A DNA stretch of 64,000 bases, taken from the NCBI RefSeq assembly GCF_000259075.1, contig NZ_AJKI01000022.1:1-64000 (forward strand). Reading direction: 5' to 3'. This stretch comes from Marinilabilia salmonicolor JCM 21150. Its GTDB lineage: Bacteria > Bacteroidota > Bacteroidia > Bacteroidales > Marinilabiliaceae. Shown piece after piece: positions 25,802-34,826 of this stretch. The notes beneath the pieces are model-generated. The model was given only the letters and a program-made list of their open reading frames with translations. It ran no database searches and was not told the origin of the DNA. Position 1 is the stretch's first letter. Each line of letters begins with the position of its first letter. Made by a program: the position numbers and the translations under genes.

Positions 25802-28800
25802 TTATGGGCTTGAATATATTTTCAATTCTATGTTTCCAACCGTGGCAAGATAATGCTGAACATTACCTAATAATAATAAAATGTCATTTGACGGATTTGC
25901 CTTACTTAATGATGGCTGAACAATGTAAATATGAAAACGCATTGCCTTTGACCATTTAGCTTGGTTTAAAAAGTTCTCTAAATCATCTTCTGTTCCTTTT
26001 ATGATTCTACTGCAACTATTGCCTTCAAGTTTCTTTGTTTTACGCTTAAATAAATGATTAAAAAATTCTCTGCCATCTTTGTGTTTCCACTTTAATGATT
26101 TTTCTGCTTGACCACAAACTTGATAGAAGTTGTCAATGTCATTGCTTACATTACCATTTTTAGCATATTTGAGATGGTACAGATGAATATCAATCATTGT
26201 ATCTGAATCATTAATTCCAATAATGTCAGCAATTTCTCCTTTGCCATCATCATCATAAATGATTTGAAAATCGTTTTTTATTTTTTCAATAAAGTAATAC
26301 TGAATTGAATCTTGAATATATGGTGCTATATCTTGAGATTCTTTTCTAATATTTACACCTGTCCAATTGTCTGCAATAATTAATTCATCAGAAATAATAT
26401 CGGGCTGAATTTTAAGTTTGACATAAAGATTTCCAAATAACTGTGAGCCATCAGCGAACCAAATTGTTGGCGTGGTGTCTTGGAAAAAACTCAATAAACT
26501 TTCATTCTTATTCCCATATTGTATTGTACAGATTTGATTTGTTATTTGATTGACTTTGCAATATGGTTCGTTCGTTACTTGGCTGAGACCTATTTCAATT
26601 TCGAATTGAACAGATTCATTCTCTGCCTCAATAACGAACTTTAAGCCCTGATTAATGTCAGCACTCGGATTCAACAAGTTTAACTCTACAAATGCAAAAT
26701 CATAGTTTGAACCATTAATGGATAAAGAGTATCGGCTTTCTTTGTTCTTGTACATTTCAGGATTCCAATCAATCAAAATTGGCATCACATTAGGCCTTTG
26801 CTGTAATTTCTTTATTGCTAAAGTATGTTGCAGCACAACATTAGGGTCAATTGAATTGTCTGAGATTATTTCCCCTATATCTCTACACCATTTTGTTAGC
26901 TCATCTAAATTACCTCTTTGATATGACCATATTTTTCCTTTTACAGAACAACCTAATGATACTTTCTCTCCTTCTTTATAGCCAACTCCAAAGAAGTTGT
27001 TTTTAATCAATGTACCTTGTTCTAATCCTTTTATGCCATCTTGAACAAGTTTTCCAACATATGACTGAAATGTAATATCTTGACCAATAGCTTTTCTTGT
27101 TCCTACATTATAAAGTGCTAACCTATCTACCTTATGAAATATTCTAAATACACTTTCCCCCTTAATAGGGTTTGTGTTCCCATTGCCGAAGATGGCATCC
27201 ATCAATGATATTCCCGAAAATCCCTTTAGGGAAGTATTTAAGAATACACGGTTTATATTAGGTCTTAAATCCCAATGAACCACTACTAAATTCCACTGTA
27301 AATTATGAACTGTTTCAAATCTTCCCCATTCAACTTTTTCAATTTTACCCAAGATGATTATTAAAGTGTTATTACTGTGTCGACTGAAAATGTGTTCGTA
27401 GCCACTAATTCCTGGAAACCCTGATTCCCAATTTGAAGGATGCCAAGTGTCAACGGCACTTTGAAAAATCACTGTGCTCATTGCAGGATTTATTTGCTGA
27501 AAGGGAATAATTGAATCTGAGAGATTATCAAAGTTTTCTAAAAAGGCTTTAATGTTAAGTTCCTTTTCAGTTGCGTTAGCACTTAAACGGGGTAAAAGTA
27601 AATTCCAATCAGAGTTCCGCGCATATAGCTGGTCTAGTTCTTCATGTATTGGTGGGTAAGCGATATTCGTTATAAAACTTGCATTTCCTAATTGGTTATA
27701 TGATGTTCTTGTAAATCGTCCAATGAATTGAAGCGTAATTGGTAAACTTTGTCGTTCATCGTGAATTGCAGCAATTTTAAGATTTGGTAAATCAAACCCT
27801 TCGCCTAACATATTGACACAAACAATTATTGAATGTTCCCCTCTTTTTATTGCTTCAATTTTATTTTTTAAGCCTGCAATTCCTGTATAAACTAATACAG
27901 GATTAAATTCATCGTAATCCCTGTAATATTCAAAAACCTCTCTTGCCCTCACTTTATCTTTACACCTTGCCATAATTAGATGGTTGAAACCATCTGCACG
28001 GTCTGCTCTTAGCTGTTCAATAGCCTTTTCTGTAATTTTTTTATCGGCTAAATCTTTATTGTATTCTCTTATTGGCAGGTAGTTAATCTGTTTGTAATAT
28101 TTCTGTTCTTGTGCTTTCCTTAGAGAAAAATTAAAGATTTGCTTTCCTTGTAAACTCTGTCCGTCATTTCGAAAAGGGGTCGCAGTAAATAGAAATACTT
28201 TTTCCTTGTCAAACTTACTGATAAGTTTTTTCCAAGTTTTCGCCTCTGAATGATGAGCCTCGTCAACAAAAAAATGAGAGAAAGAATTTTTTAATATTTC
28301 TTTCTGTTGAAGTGAAAAACCTGTTAACAATGTCATTGTTGAAACAACAACATTACACTTGTCAATGAAACTTTGTAATTCCCGTGGAGTGGCAAAACCG
28401 CTATTTACAATCCCAACAATGGGATTCAAGCATGATTCATCAGCAATTCCATATTCCTTTAGTAATCCAAGCGTTATAAATTTTTGTGCAATCTGTGTTC
28501 TGAGTGAATCAGAAGGAACAGAAACAAGAAGCTTTTTGCAACAATTTGAAATTAGTGTTGCCAACATTGTTTCTGTTTTACCTGTCCCTGTTGGCATTAC
28601 TACAATTGCTTTGTCGTCAGCGTTGTGAATGTGAGCTAAGATAGAGTGTAATGCACCAATCTGGGGTGGTCTAAGTCCTTTAATATTTTGTTGTTCATCT
28701 TCCTTAATGAATTTGAATTTGTCAATCCAAGTTGTTACAACAACTTCTGGTGTTATGTTTTGAAAAAGTGGATGTTTAAGCCATCGTAGAATTTTTATTC

Positions 28801-29044
28801 TCCCTGCGTTAAAATCCGCTCTTCTAGGAATTTTAGAAGTAAGTAGAATATATCCAATTGTATCATCTTGATGGTTAATATTACTTGTCAACAAGTACTT
28901 CACTCCTTCAGATTGTATTACGAAAGGGGCTGAGCTAATAATTTGAACATTGTCTATTGTTGTTTGCTCTCCAAAAAGTTGCCAAATCTGATTCGAGCCA
29001 ATTTCATCAACAAGTTTTGATATTTTTGGTAGAGTTAATGTCAT
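25802..29044 (-). CDS. Superfamily 2 helicase with nuclease-like C-terminus
   Basis: A 1080-residue protein. Helicase motifs: Q-like motif GLRPPQIGALHSI, Walker A VMPTGTGKTE near residue 150, DEAH box FVDEAHHSEA, motif III FTATPFRND, and motif VI QFIGRFTRTS. The C-terminal part contains ADIIGINDSDTMIDIHLYHLKYA, which fits a PD-(D/E)XK nuclease core, so a helicase-nuclease is likely. It lies downstream of SIR2 and HerA on the same strand but behind a cassette-like junction, so it may or may not be part of that system. Confidence 0.85.
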   Translation of the reverse strand: MTLTLPKISKLVDEIGSNQIWQLFGEQTTIDNVQIISSAPFVIQSEGVKYLLTSNINHQDDTIGYILLTSKIPRRADFNAGRIKILRWLKHPLFQNITPEVVVTTWIDKFKFIKEDEQQNIKGLRPPQIGALHSILAHIHNADDKAIVVMPTGTGKTETMLATLISNCCKKLLVSVPSDSLRTQIAQKFITLGLLKEYGIADESCLNPIVGIVNSGFATPRELQSFIDKCNVVVSTMTLLTGFSLQQKEILKNSFSHFFVDEAHHSEAKTWKKLISKFDKEKVFLFTATPFRNDGQSLQGKQIFNFSLRKAQEQKYYKQINYLPIREYNKDLADKKITEKAIEQLRADRADGFNHLIMARCKDKVRAREVFEYYRDYDEFNPVLVYTGIAGLKNKIEAIKRGEHSIIVCVNMLGEGFDLPNLKIAAIHDERQSLPITLQFIGRFTRTSYNQLGNASFITNIAYPPIHEELDQLYARNSDWNLLLPRLSANATEKELNIKAFLENFDNLSDSIIPFQQINPAMSTVIFQSAVDTWHPSNWESGFPGISGYEHIFSRHSNNTLIIILGKIEKVEWGRFETVHNLQWNLVVVHWDLRPNINRVFLNTSLKGFSGISLMDAIFGNGNTNPIKGESVFRIFHKVDRLALYNVGTRKAIGQDITFQSYVGKLVQDGIKGLEQGTLIKNNFFGVGYKEGEKVSLGCSVKGKIWSYQRGNLDELTKWCRDIGEIISDNSIDPNVVLQHTLAIKKLQQRPNVMPILIDWNPEMYKNKESRYSLSINGSNYDFAFVELNLLNPSADINQGLKFVIEAENESVQFEIEIGLSQVTNEPYCKVNQITNQICTIQYGNKNESLLSFFQDTTPTIWFADGSQLFGNLYVKLKIQPDIISDELIIADNWTGVNIRKESQDIAPYIQDSIQYYFIEKIKNDFQIIYDDDGKGEIADIIGINDSDTMIDIHLYHLKYAKNGNVSNDIDNFYQVCGQAEKSLKWKHKDGREFFNHLFKRKTKKLEGNSCSRIIKGTEDDLENFLNQAKWSKAMRFHIYIVQPSLSKANPSNDILLLLGNVQHYLATVGNIELKIYSSP

Positions 29045-29080
29045 TTATTATCTATTTTACGGTGTCGCACTTTCAGTTAC

Positions 29081-29211
29081 TGCCAACGGATGGCAATATG
29101 CGGAGGCCGGGATTTCGAAGCTCCAACTTGTCAAACCGTTACAATTTTGAGAAAGTGTACAAAAGTTTAAATTACCCACATCCCCCGGCTTACGTATATT
29201 GCGTGTTAGGT
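29081..29211. repeat. attC-like palindrome between HerA and helicase modules
   Basis: The clearest junction: box TGCCAAC (29081-29087), left arm GCAATATGCGGAGGCCGGGAT (29093-29113), right arm with ATCCCCCGGC then GTATATTGC (29180-29202), and box GTTAGGT (29205-29211). On the minus strand it reads ACCTAAC ... GTTGGCA. ACCTAAC fits the integron R'' consensus RYYYAAC and is the exact complement of the box at the upstream edge of the SIR2 module (32783-32789). The remaining bases of the 29045-29333 gap show no gene. Confidence 0.65.
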
Positions 29212-29333
29212 TTTCGTGCTTTATTCTCCTCAGTCTGTCCGTGTGTTGGGGCAGCCATACTCTTTGACAAGTTTTGGTTTGCGCGTTTGCATTTTTGCGT
29301 GACTTGGCAATGTGTATGGTTGCGAAGGGTGGG

Positions 29334-31364
29334 CTATTTACTTTTCTCTTGCCAATCATCCGCAATATCTTTCCAATCAACTTCCCTTTCTACCACTTGA
29401 CCATCTTTATCTTTTCTTGTCCAAACATCCCAAAAGTCTGGGTCGTCAGATTGCGGTCTTTGGTCTATACTTAAATCTCTTATTTTAAGAAGTATTGGTA
29501 ATTCAGAAGCCCAGCCTAACAATATTGCTCTCTGTGATGGAAGAGATGGTAATTCCTTAAGTAAACCTTTAAAGTTATCTGGTAATAATTTACTTACTAA
29601 ATCTTGGTCTCTATCATTGCTTATCCGGTGAAGTATAAAACTGTTACATTGTGATAATACTGTTGGAGATAATTCAGATGGCCTTTGAGAAGATAAAACC
29701 AAACCTAAACCAAATTTTCTTCCTTCACGGGCAATTTTCTCAAATACTTTCGTACAGGTAGATGACGCATTACCTTCAGAATTATCATTATATCTAGTTA
29801 TAAAGGAATGCGCCTCCTCCATTACTAAAACTGTTGGTAAAGTCACTTCGTTTAACTTCCTATACCTTTGTAGTGCTTCAAAAACGATTCTTGAAATCAC
29901 TGCAGTTGTTACATGAATAATTTCAGACGGAACTAAAGATAAGTCAATTATTGTAAATGAAGTTTTATTAGATGCCCCAAGATATTTCTCTAACCATTTA
30001 TCAAGCTCAATATTGGTTTTGTTACCAATAATTGAATCCATCCTTGTGTCGGCTAGTATTGTTCTTATTCTTGCAATCAGAAATTCCAAATATTGTTCAT
30101 TACCAGTCTCTTGAGCAAGAGCCTCTAGGTAACTTAAAAATATATCACCTTCAAAAGGTATTGGAATATCTTCATTCTTTGGATAAAGTTCAACCTCATT
30201 ACCTCCAAGACTAATATAACAAGTTCGAATTGTTTCGATTAACTCTACTATTTCGGTTGTTGTAAATTCAGAATAGTTAACCCAGCCATTATTCTGCACC
30301 TCCTTATGTTTCTGAATTAATTCAGTAATCATTTCATTAAGGTCATTCAGATTATCGCCTTCTAAATCAAAATTTTCTAATGAATTATTCCAAATAATTA
30401 GTCTTTCGGTGAAGTTCTTATTATGAGGAAATCCATTGTATGGTTCACCTTTATTCTCACTAGAAATAGTTGATTGTAGAATAATACCTACAAACTTCTT
30501 TGCTTTTAGGTTAGGGTCTGTCTCAAATGCAAATTCTTCATTCCGCATGGCTCTTAAAGCTCTTTTTAAAAGTGGAAGTTGAGCTTTGGTACTTGCTTGA
30601 GTAAAAGAACTCCACTCAGCACTATTCCATAACCATAAAGGTACATCTAAGCTATTTTTTTCATCTCCAACTTTTAATACTGTTGCCTTTTCCTTAAATG
30701 CTTTTGCATACTCTCCATTTGGGTCAAGTATGATAAATCTGGCATTAGTATTTTCTTCTTGTTCCGTTGCTTCAATTGACCATTGAATTAATCCAGCTAC
30801 GGTACATGATTTGCCACTACCTGTATTACCTAGAACAGCTAAATGTCTCCCAAACAATCTATCAGGGTCAATTTTCACTTCTGCATTTGCAGTTAAAGGA
30901 CTATTACCAATATAAACTCTTCTGTTTTCACCCGATTCAACAATTGATTTCAGTTGTAAATCAGTTGGGATTAATACAGAGGAACCTATACTTGGGAAAG
31001 AATGTACCCCTCTTTGAAATTTGAATGTTTCACTTGATGATACCTTCAGGATACCTAAAGGAGCAAGTTTCATTTTTCTGAGTGGGAAAGGTAAATCAAT
31101 TAAACCATAGTCTTGATACCCCTTTCTTTTAGGAAAAGGAGAACGTTCTATAGCAATCCATTCTATCTGACAAACAATACTTCCTCCTTCATTGGGGATT
31201 AAAACATAACTATTAATTCTAGGAAACTCTCTAGGAACTCCTGCATTTGCAGAGATACCATCTGGAGCATCTAAATCTAGTTGAACTTTGATTTCGTCAG
31301 GAGCAACAAACTCAACTACTCCAATTCTCAATGAAGCATGGTTTTCAATTGGAGTTCTACTCAT
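29334..31364 (-). CDS. HerA/FtsK-family DNA translocase ATPase
   Basis: A 676-residue HerA-like ATPase. The N-terminal ~150 residues are a HAS-barrel-like beta domain; Walker A is AVLGNTGSGKSCT near residue 185; Walker B is VLVMEEAHSF; and the arginine-rich SQRPSELSP segment follows. HerA hexamers translocate DNA and in defence systems team up with nucleases or SIR2 NADases. The ATG at 31364 overlaps the end of the SIR2 gene by 8 bases and is preferred to an upstream start inside that gene. Confidence 0.92.
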   Translation of the reverse strand: MSRTPIENHASLRIGVVEFVAPDEIKVQLDLDAPDGISANAGVPREFPRINSYVLIPNEGGSIVCQIEWIAIERSPFPKRKGYQDYGLIDLPFPLRKMKLAPLGILKVSSSETFKFQRGVHSFPSIGSSVLIPTDLQLKSIVESGENRRVYIGNSPLTANAEVKIDPDRLFGRHLAVLGNTGSGKSCTVAGLIQWSIEATEQEENTNARFIILDPNGEYAKAFKEKATVLKVGDEKNSLDVPLWLWNSAEWSSFTQASTKAQLPLLKRALRAMRNEEFAFETDPNLKAKKFVGIILQSTISSENKGEPYNGFPHNKNFTERLIIWNNSLENFDLEGDNLNDLNEMITELIQKHKEVQNNGWVNYSEFTTTEIVELIETIRTCYISLGGNEVELYPKNEDIPIPFEGDIFLSYLEALAQETGNEQYLEFLIARIRTILADTRMDSIIGNKTNIELDKWLEKYLGASNKTSFTIIDLSLVPSEIIHVTTAVISRIVFEALQRYRKLNEVTLPTVLVMEEAHSFITRYNDNSEGNASSTCTKVFEKIAREGRKFGLGLVLSSQRPSELSPTVLSQCNSFILHRISNDRDQDLVSKLLPDNFKGLLKELPSLPSQRAILLGWASELPILLKIRDLSIDQRPQSDDPDFWDVWTRKDKDGQVVEREVDWKDIADDWQEKSK

Positions 31365-32652
31365 CACCTTCTTTATTTTGATTAGATAATGGAGTAACTG
31401 TACCACGTGCCTTAAGTAAATCAGCCATCTTATATGTGGTACGGTCTATTGCTGGTTTTGGCAAATAATTATCTACTAAAGTCTTTATGTTGCCAAAATG
31501 ATATCCAAGCATTAATGAAATTTGAACAGGTCGTTTAGCTTTTGAATAAAACCTTTTGATTCTATCACCAACATCATCAAAGCCAATAATTACAAGGTGT
31601 GTGGAAGGTATTGTGAGCATGTCAATTAGTACTCGATTAATATGGTCGTCTCCAAAACTATAGCCATAAGTTACAATCGTAGAGTTAGGTCTTATTACAG
31701 AGCTTGCAAAATCTCTGAATAATTCAACATATGGGTATTCTGAAGTTTCCCTATCTTTTGAAGAATTGGGATAAATCATTAGACTACCTTCTTGGCTATA
31801 TCTTTTAATGTCAACAGCACCATACGGCAAAGAAAAACGTCGTACGGTATTATCTCTTTCAATCCAATCTAATGACCCATGAAGTTTTGTAAAATTGACA
31901 ACCCCTTCTAGATATCGAGGTTCTCCCCGAATCCCAGGAGGATTATAATGAATATCTATATTTAGTCTAGAAGAACGAAAAATCGGAGAAATACTACCAA
32001 CAAATCTATCTATCAAATGTAGACCAGCAAGCTCAGCTCCAAATTCTGTAATCCTGTCATAATTAGTTGTAAATAAATTAAGGCGTTCTCGCGTTGCAAT
32101 CCTACTTGCAAAACTTAATAAGAAATTCATGAGATACTCTGCAGGTTCTTCTTTTGCACTAGTTACTACATTTTTCTCTGATTCTAAAACTGCATTTGCA
32201 AAATTGATTATACCAGTTTCTAAATCTTTTTTTAGTGATTCTAATTTTTCTTTTGCAGGTTCTCTAGTTCCTAAAGAAGTAACTATTTCTAAACCTCTAA
32301 TTAGTTCATTTAACGTTCTGATTTCGTCTTCAATATTTGCAACACCTCTTCCAGATTTTTTAGCTGATTCATCTGCGATATGTTTTATTTCGTCAGTATA
32401 TTCTGAAATCACCATATTGCCCATTCCTGCACCAGGACTACCTGTTGCAAGGTGGTGAACCGCAGAAGACATCCCTGCACCTGTCAAAAGTGCTAAATGT
32501 TCACTTTGAAACAAGGCTGTTAACCAAGGCTCTACTACATTTCTCAATTCATCAGAATCAGGATCCTCAATTTCCGTTGGAACTTTATAATCTCGAAGCT
32601 TAAGGATATGTTTTCCTTGCCAGCTTTCTAATTGCTTTTCTTCTGCTGTCAT
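31357..32652 (-). CDS. SIR2-domain NADase-like protein
   Basis: A 431-residue protein with a SIR2 fold: LLTGAGMSSAVHHL near residue 57 (NAD binding), LFTTNYDRITE, VNFTKLHGSLDW (catalytic His) and a C-terminal TYGYSFGDDHINRVL. SIR2 effectors in phage defence degrade NAD+ when activated. Its gene is first in a two-gene unit with HerA, matching the SIR2-HerA type of system (Nezha-like). A direct-repeat platform lies just upstream. Confidence 0.92.
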   Translation of the reverse strand: MTAEEKQLESWQGKHILKLRDYKVPTEIEDPDSDELRNVVEPWLTALFQSEHLALLTGAGMSSAVHHLATGSPGAGMGNMVISEYTDEIKHIADESAKKSGRGVANIEDEIRTLNELIRGLEIVTSLGTREPAKEKLESLKKDLETGIINFANAVLESEKNVVTSAKEEPAEYLMNFLLSFASRIATRERLNLFTTNYDRITEFGAELAGLHLIDRFVGSISPIFRSSRLNIDIHYNPPGIRGEPRYLEGVVNFTKLHGSLDWIERDNTVRRFSLPYGAVDIKRYSQEGSLMIYPNSSKDRETSEYPYVELFRDFASSVIRPNSTIVTYGYSFGDDHINRVLIDMLTIPSTHLVIIGFDDVGDRIKRFYSKAKRPVQISLMLGYHFGNIKTLVDNYLPKPAIDRTTYKMADLLKARGTVTPLSNQNKEGDE

Positions 32653-32682
32653 AATGTCAATTATTTCATTTCAGTCTGTGTG

Positions 32683-32764
32683 TTGGCAAAAATTTGGCTC
32701 TTTTACAAGCTGAAGAATCGGCTTGTGCGTAGGAGCTTGTAAATGTGCCAAATGCGCGTTGGCA
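32683..32764. repeat. Palindrome upstream of the SIR2 gene
   Basis: Arms at 32691-32711 and 32734-32753 (ATTTGGC, then TTTACAAGCT, against its complement) are flanked by two direct GTTGGCA boxes (32683-32689 and 32758-32764). It lies between the start of the SIR2 gene and the end of repeat C. It could be an empty cassette site or the folded start of the SIR2 module. Confidence 0.5.
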
Positions 32765-32786
32765 TGTCGCTCTTGGCATGAAACCT

Positions 32787-33131
32787 AACGATTCAATAAA
32801 CGCACTCCAAAGAACGGTTATATTTCTTTACCAAAACAAAAGGTGCACAAAACATCCAAATACCGAATGAATTGCACACCTTTAAATGCTTATCAATCAT
32901 CCCCCGGCCATAAGAGGAGAGAGATCTAAAATTGTCTTTAATCCTTATGTAGGGTTGGGCCATCAATTTGTTTTATTGTTTTTTAGTTTTAAAGTTTTTT
33001 TATTCCCCGTAAAACTAACTTTTTTGTTTTCTTTTTCAAATGAAAATTAACATTTTTCCACCAACAGATCCTTTTAAAAGAAGAAAGGCCACCCAAAGGC
33101 AGCCTTTCTTCAAACATAATCATTTCAAAAT
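32787..33131 (-). repeat. Platform repeat, copy C
   Basis: Third direct copy, reaching from the 3' flank of the RecA-fold ATPase gene to GAATCGTT (complement of 32787-32794). The next bases on the minus strand give GTTAGGT, which fits the integron crossover box GTTRRRY. It is about 80-85 percent like copy B by eye over its full length. It contains hairpins at 33084-33107 and 32839-32883. As it joins the viral-like core, C may be the original platform. Confidence 0.9.
33084..33107 (-). terminator. Terminator of the core operon
   Basis: A 10-bp stem with two G-U pairs (AAAGGCTGCC with GGTGGCCTTT on the minus strand), a TTTG loop and a following T-rich run. It lies 27 bases after the last core gene. 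The same hairpin is kept in repeat copy B. Confidence 0.75.
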
Positions 33132-33133
33132 CA

Positions 33134-34807
33134 TCAGAACACACTTATCTCCCCACTCCCACCAAACCGGTTTTTCTCGGCCCTGGCCACACCACCGATA
33201 ACCACCACAGAAGTATCACAATCATGCTCCCATTCAGCACTGCCACGGAAATTTCCGGTTTTGGTGACCTTATGAATGGTGACCAGGTTCATGTTGGGGT
33301 ATTTCAAGGTAAGCTTGGTTGCTGCTTCCGGAGAGAGACGGAGACTGTCGGCACTGTCCAGGAACACCACGTCGTATTTGCTAAGATCCGCCGGTATTTT
33401 ATCCACCAGGAAGAGATCCGGATGCACCGCTTTGAGCATCTTGATTTTCTTCTGGAGCGTGGCTCCGAAGCCTTCCTCGTTGGCTACAAAAAGAACGGTT
33501 TTTCCCATTTGGTCGGCCAGGTATTTAGCCAGGTCGATTGCCAGGGTGGACTTACCGCTACCACCTTTGCCGTAAATCATCAACCGGAAAGGCTCACTCA
33601 TATCACCCAGCAGCTTGTGCCACTTTCCGGAGAGTCCCATGGGATAGAAAGCTTTTTTCTCAAAATCGGTGGAGCGCATTGCTTTACCGGATTTGACAGT
33701 AATTTTCCGATTCTGTTTTTCCAAACCATCCAGGCCTTCCAGACCTTCCATACCATTAAGTTCTGACTGACTGATAGTGGGAGTTATGGTACTTCCGGCA
33801 ATGTATCTCTCCAGTACTCTTTTGATGATCTTAAGTTTTGTGTTTAAAGGCTTTGAGGCATTAACCCCTGCTTTTCCGGTTTCTATCTTCTCCAGTATCT
33901 TCCTTGCTTCCTCTTTAACACCGGTCTTGCCCTGAATACGCAGGAAACGTTTAATGACCAAAACAGCCGGCATGGTTGCCAGTCCTGTGGTAATAGCTTT
34001 GAGTTCTGTAAGCTTATCTTCAGAGAAATTGACAGTAATGCTGCCGCCATCATTGACCATGGCAATCAGTTTGTCCTGCATGTACTCAATCTGTCCGGAA
34101 TAGGTTGAGGCTTTGCGTACACGCCTTTCAATGATGGCTGTCTGCAATGACTTCAGCATGGTAAGCAGCTCCTCATGAGTTTTGGTTTTCCCGTTCATCG
34201 CCACAAAGCGACGCAGAAATGAAACTTCAGCATCCACTTTTTCGGTATGCTCGGGAAGTGGTTTGTCAATGCGGGCCAGTTTTTGTCTAATCAGACCTTG
34301 TAAAACTGTTTCAGAAACTTCCTTTTTTGTGCCCTTGTCGGTTCGATAAACATAGGTCGGTTCTCCTGATTCTGCATGTGAAAGGGATTCAATTTCCGAC
34401 TTTTCCACATATCCGTCCACGTAGGCATAGAGAAACTGGCCTGCTTTGTACTTGTGCTTCTTCAGCTTTTTGCGGGATTGTCGCGGCTTTTTTTGTTTTT
34501 GAGTTTCTTTGTTTTCCTGTTTCTTAGTTTTTGAGTTTTTTTGTTTGGAAGTTTCTTTGTTTTCCCCTTTACCTCCCCCACTTTTCAAGGCTTCCGGGTT
34601 TGCTTTGATGTCCTTGTCCAGAATCTCGAAATACTTTTCCAGAATACGGTGGATGGTCGCCAGATTCTCCGGGTTGGTCTCCTCATGAATGTTCTCGATG
34701 ATCTTGATTATCTCCGGGTGTTTGCGGGTAAAAAAGTCGCCGTGTGCCAGTTTAGAGAAGTCAATACCTTTTGCCTTCTCAATGTAGTTGTCGATAGTAA
34801 ATGCCAT
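33134..34807 (-). CDS. RecA-fold ATPase with N-terminal helical and Lys-rich linker regions
   Basis: A 557-residue protein, last gene of the core operon. The C-terminal ~180 residues are a RecA/Sak4-like ATPase: Walker A IYGKGGSGKSTLA, a following FVANEEG, Walker B DVVFLDSAD, then VTIHKVTKTGNFRGS. Ahead of it lies GMEGLEGLDGLE, a motif echoed in several structural proteins, and near residue 80 a Lys/Asn/Gln low-complexity linker. The ATG at 34807 follows the element's recurring AATTTCACAAAATG-type start box; a longer frame would run back into the helicase gene. Role could be recombination or genome packaging. Confidence 0.8.
   Translation of the reverse strand: MAFTIDNYIEKAKGIDFSKLAHGDFFTRKHPEIIKIIENIHEETNPENLATIHRILEKYFEILDKDIKANPEALKSGGGKGENKETSKQKNSKTKKQENKETQKQKKPRQSRKKLKKHKYKAGQFLYAYVDGYVEKSEIESLSHAESGEPTYVYRTDKGTKKEVSETVLQGLIRQKLARIDKPLPEHTEKVDAEVSFLRRFVAMNGKTKTHEELLTMLKSLQTAIIERRVRKASTYSGQIEYMQDKLIAMVNDGGSITVNFSEDKLTELKAITTGLATMPAVLVIKRFLRIQGKTGVKEEARKILEKIETGKAGVNASKPLNTKLKIIKRVLERYIAGSTITPTISQSELNGMEGLEGLDGLEKQNRKITVKSGKAMRSTDFEKKAFYPMGLSGKWHKLLGDMSEPFRLMIYGKGGSGKSTLAIDLAKYLADQMGKTVLFVANEEGFGATLQKKIKMLKAVHPDLFLVDKIPADLSKYDVVFLDSADSLRLSPEAATKLTLKYPNMNLVTIHKVTKTGNFRGSAEWEHDCDTSVVVIGGVARAEKNRFGGSGEISVF
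34484..34566. repeat. Low-complexity TTTCTTTGTTTTTCTG tract, copy 1
   Basis: A degenerate pyrimidine-rich tract within the ATPase gene, read as a Lys/Gln/Asn/Thr linker (KQKNSKTKKQENKET). Related tracts sit at 38703-38790 and 40288-40376. Confidence 0.7.
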
Positions 34808-34817
34808 TTTGTGAAAT
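34805..34817 (-). promoter_or_regulatory. Start-box ATTTCACAAAATG, copy 1
   Basis: Identical 13-mer directly over the ATG of the RecA-fold ATPase gene, continuing with GCA. It settles that gene's start. Confidence 0.6.
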
Positions 34818-34826
34818 ATTAGTTTT

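Noticed and set aside
29057-29380. 107-residue minus-strand frame between helicase and HerA genes
   Set aside because: It lies over the palindromic junction and runs into the HerA gene end; its composition is not protein-like and it has no start context.
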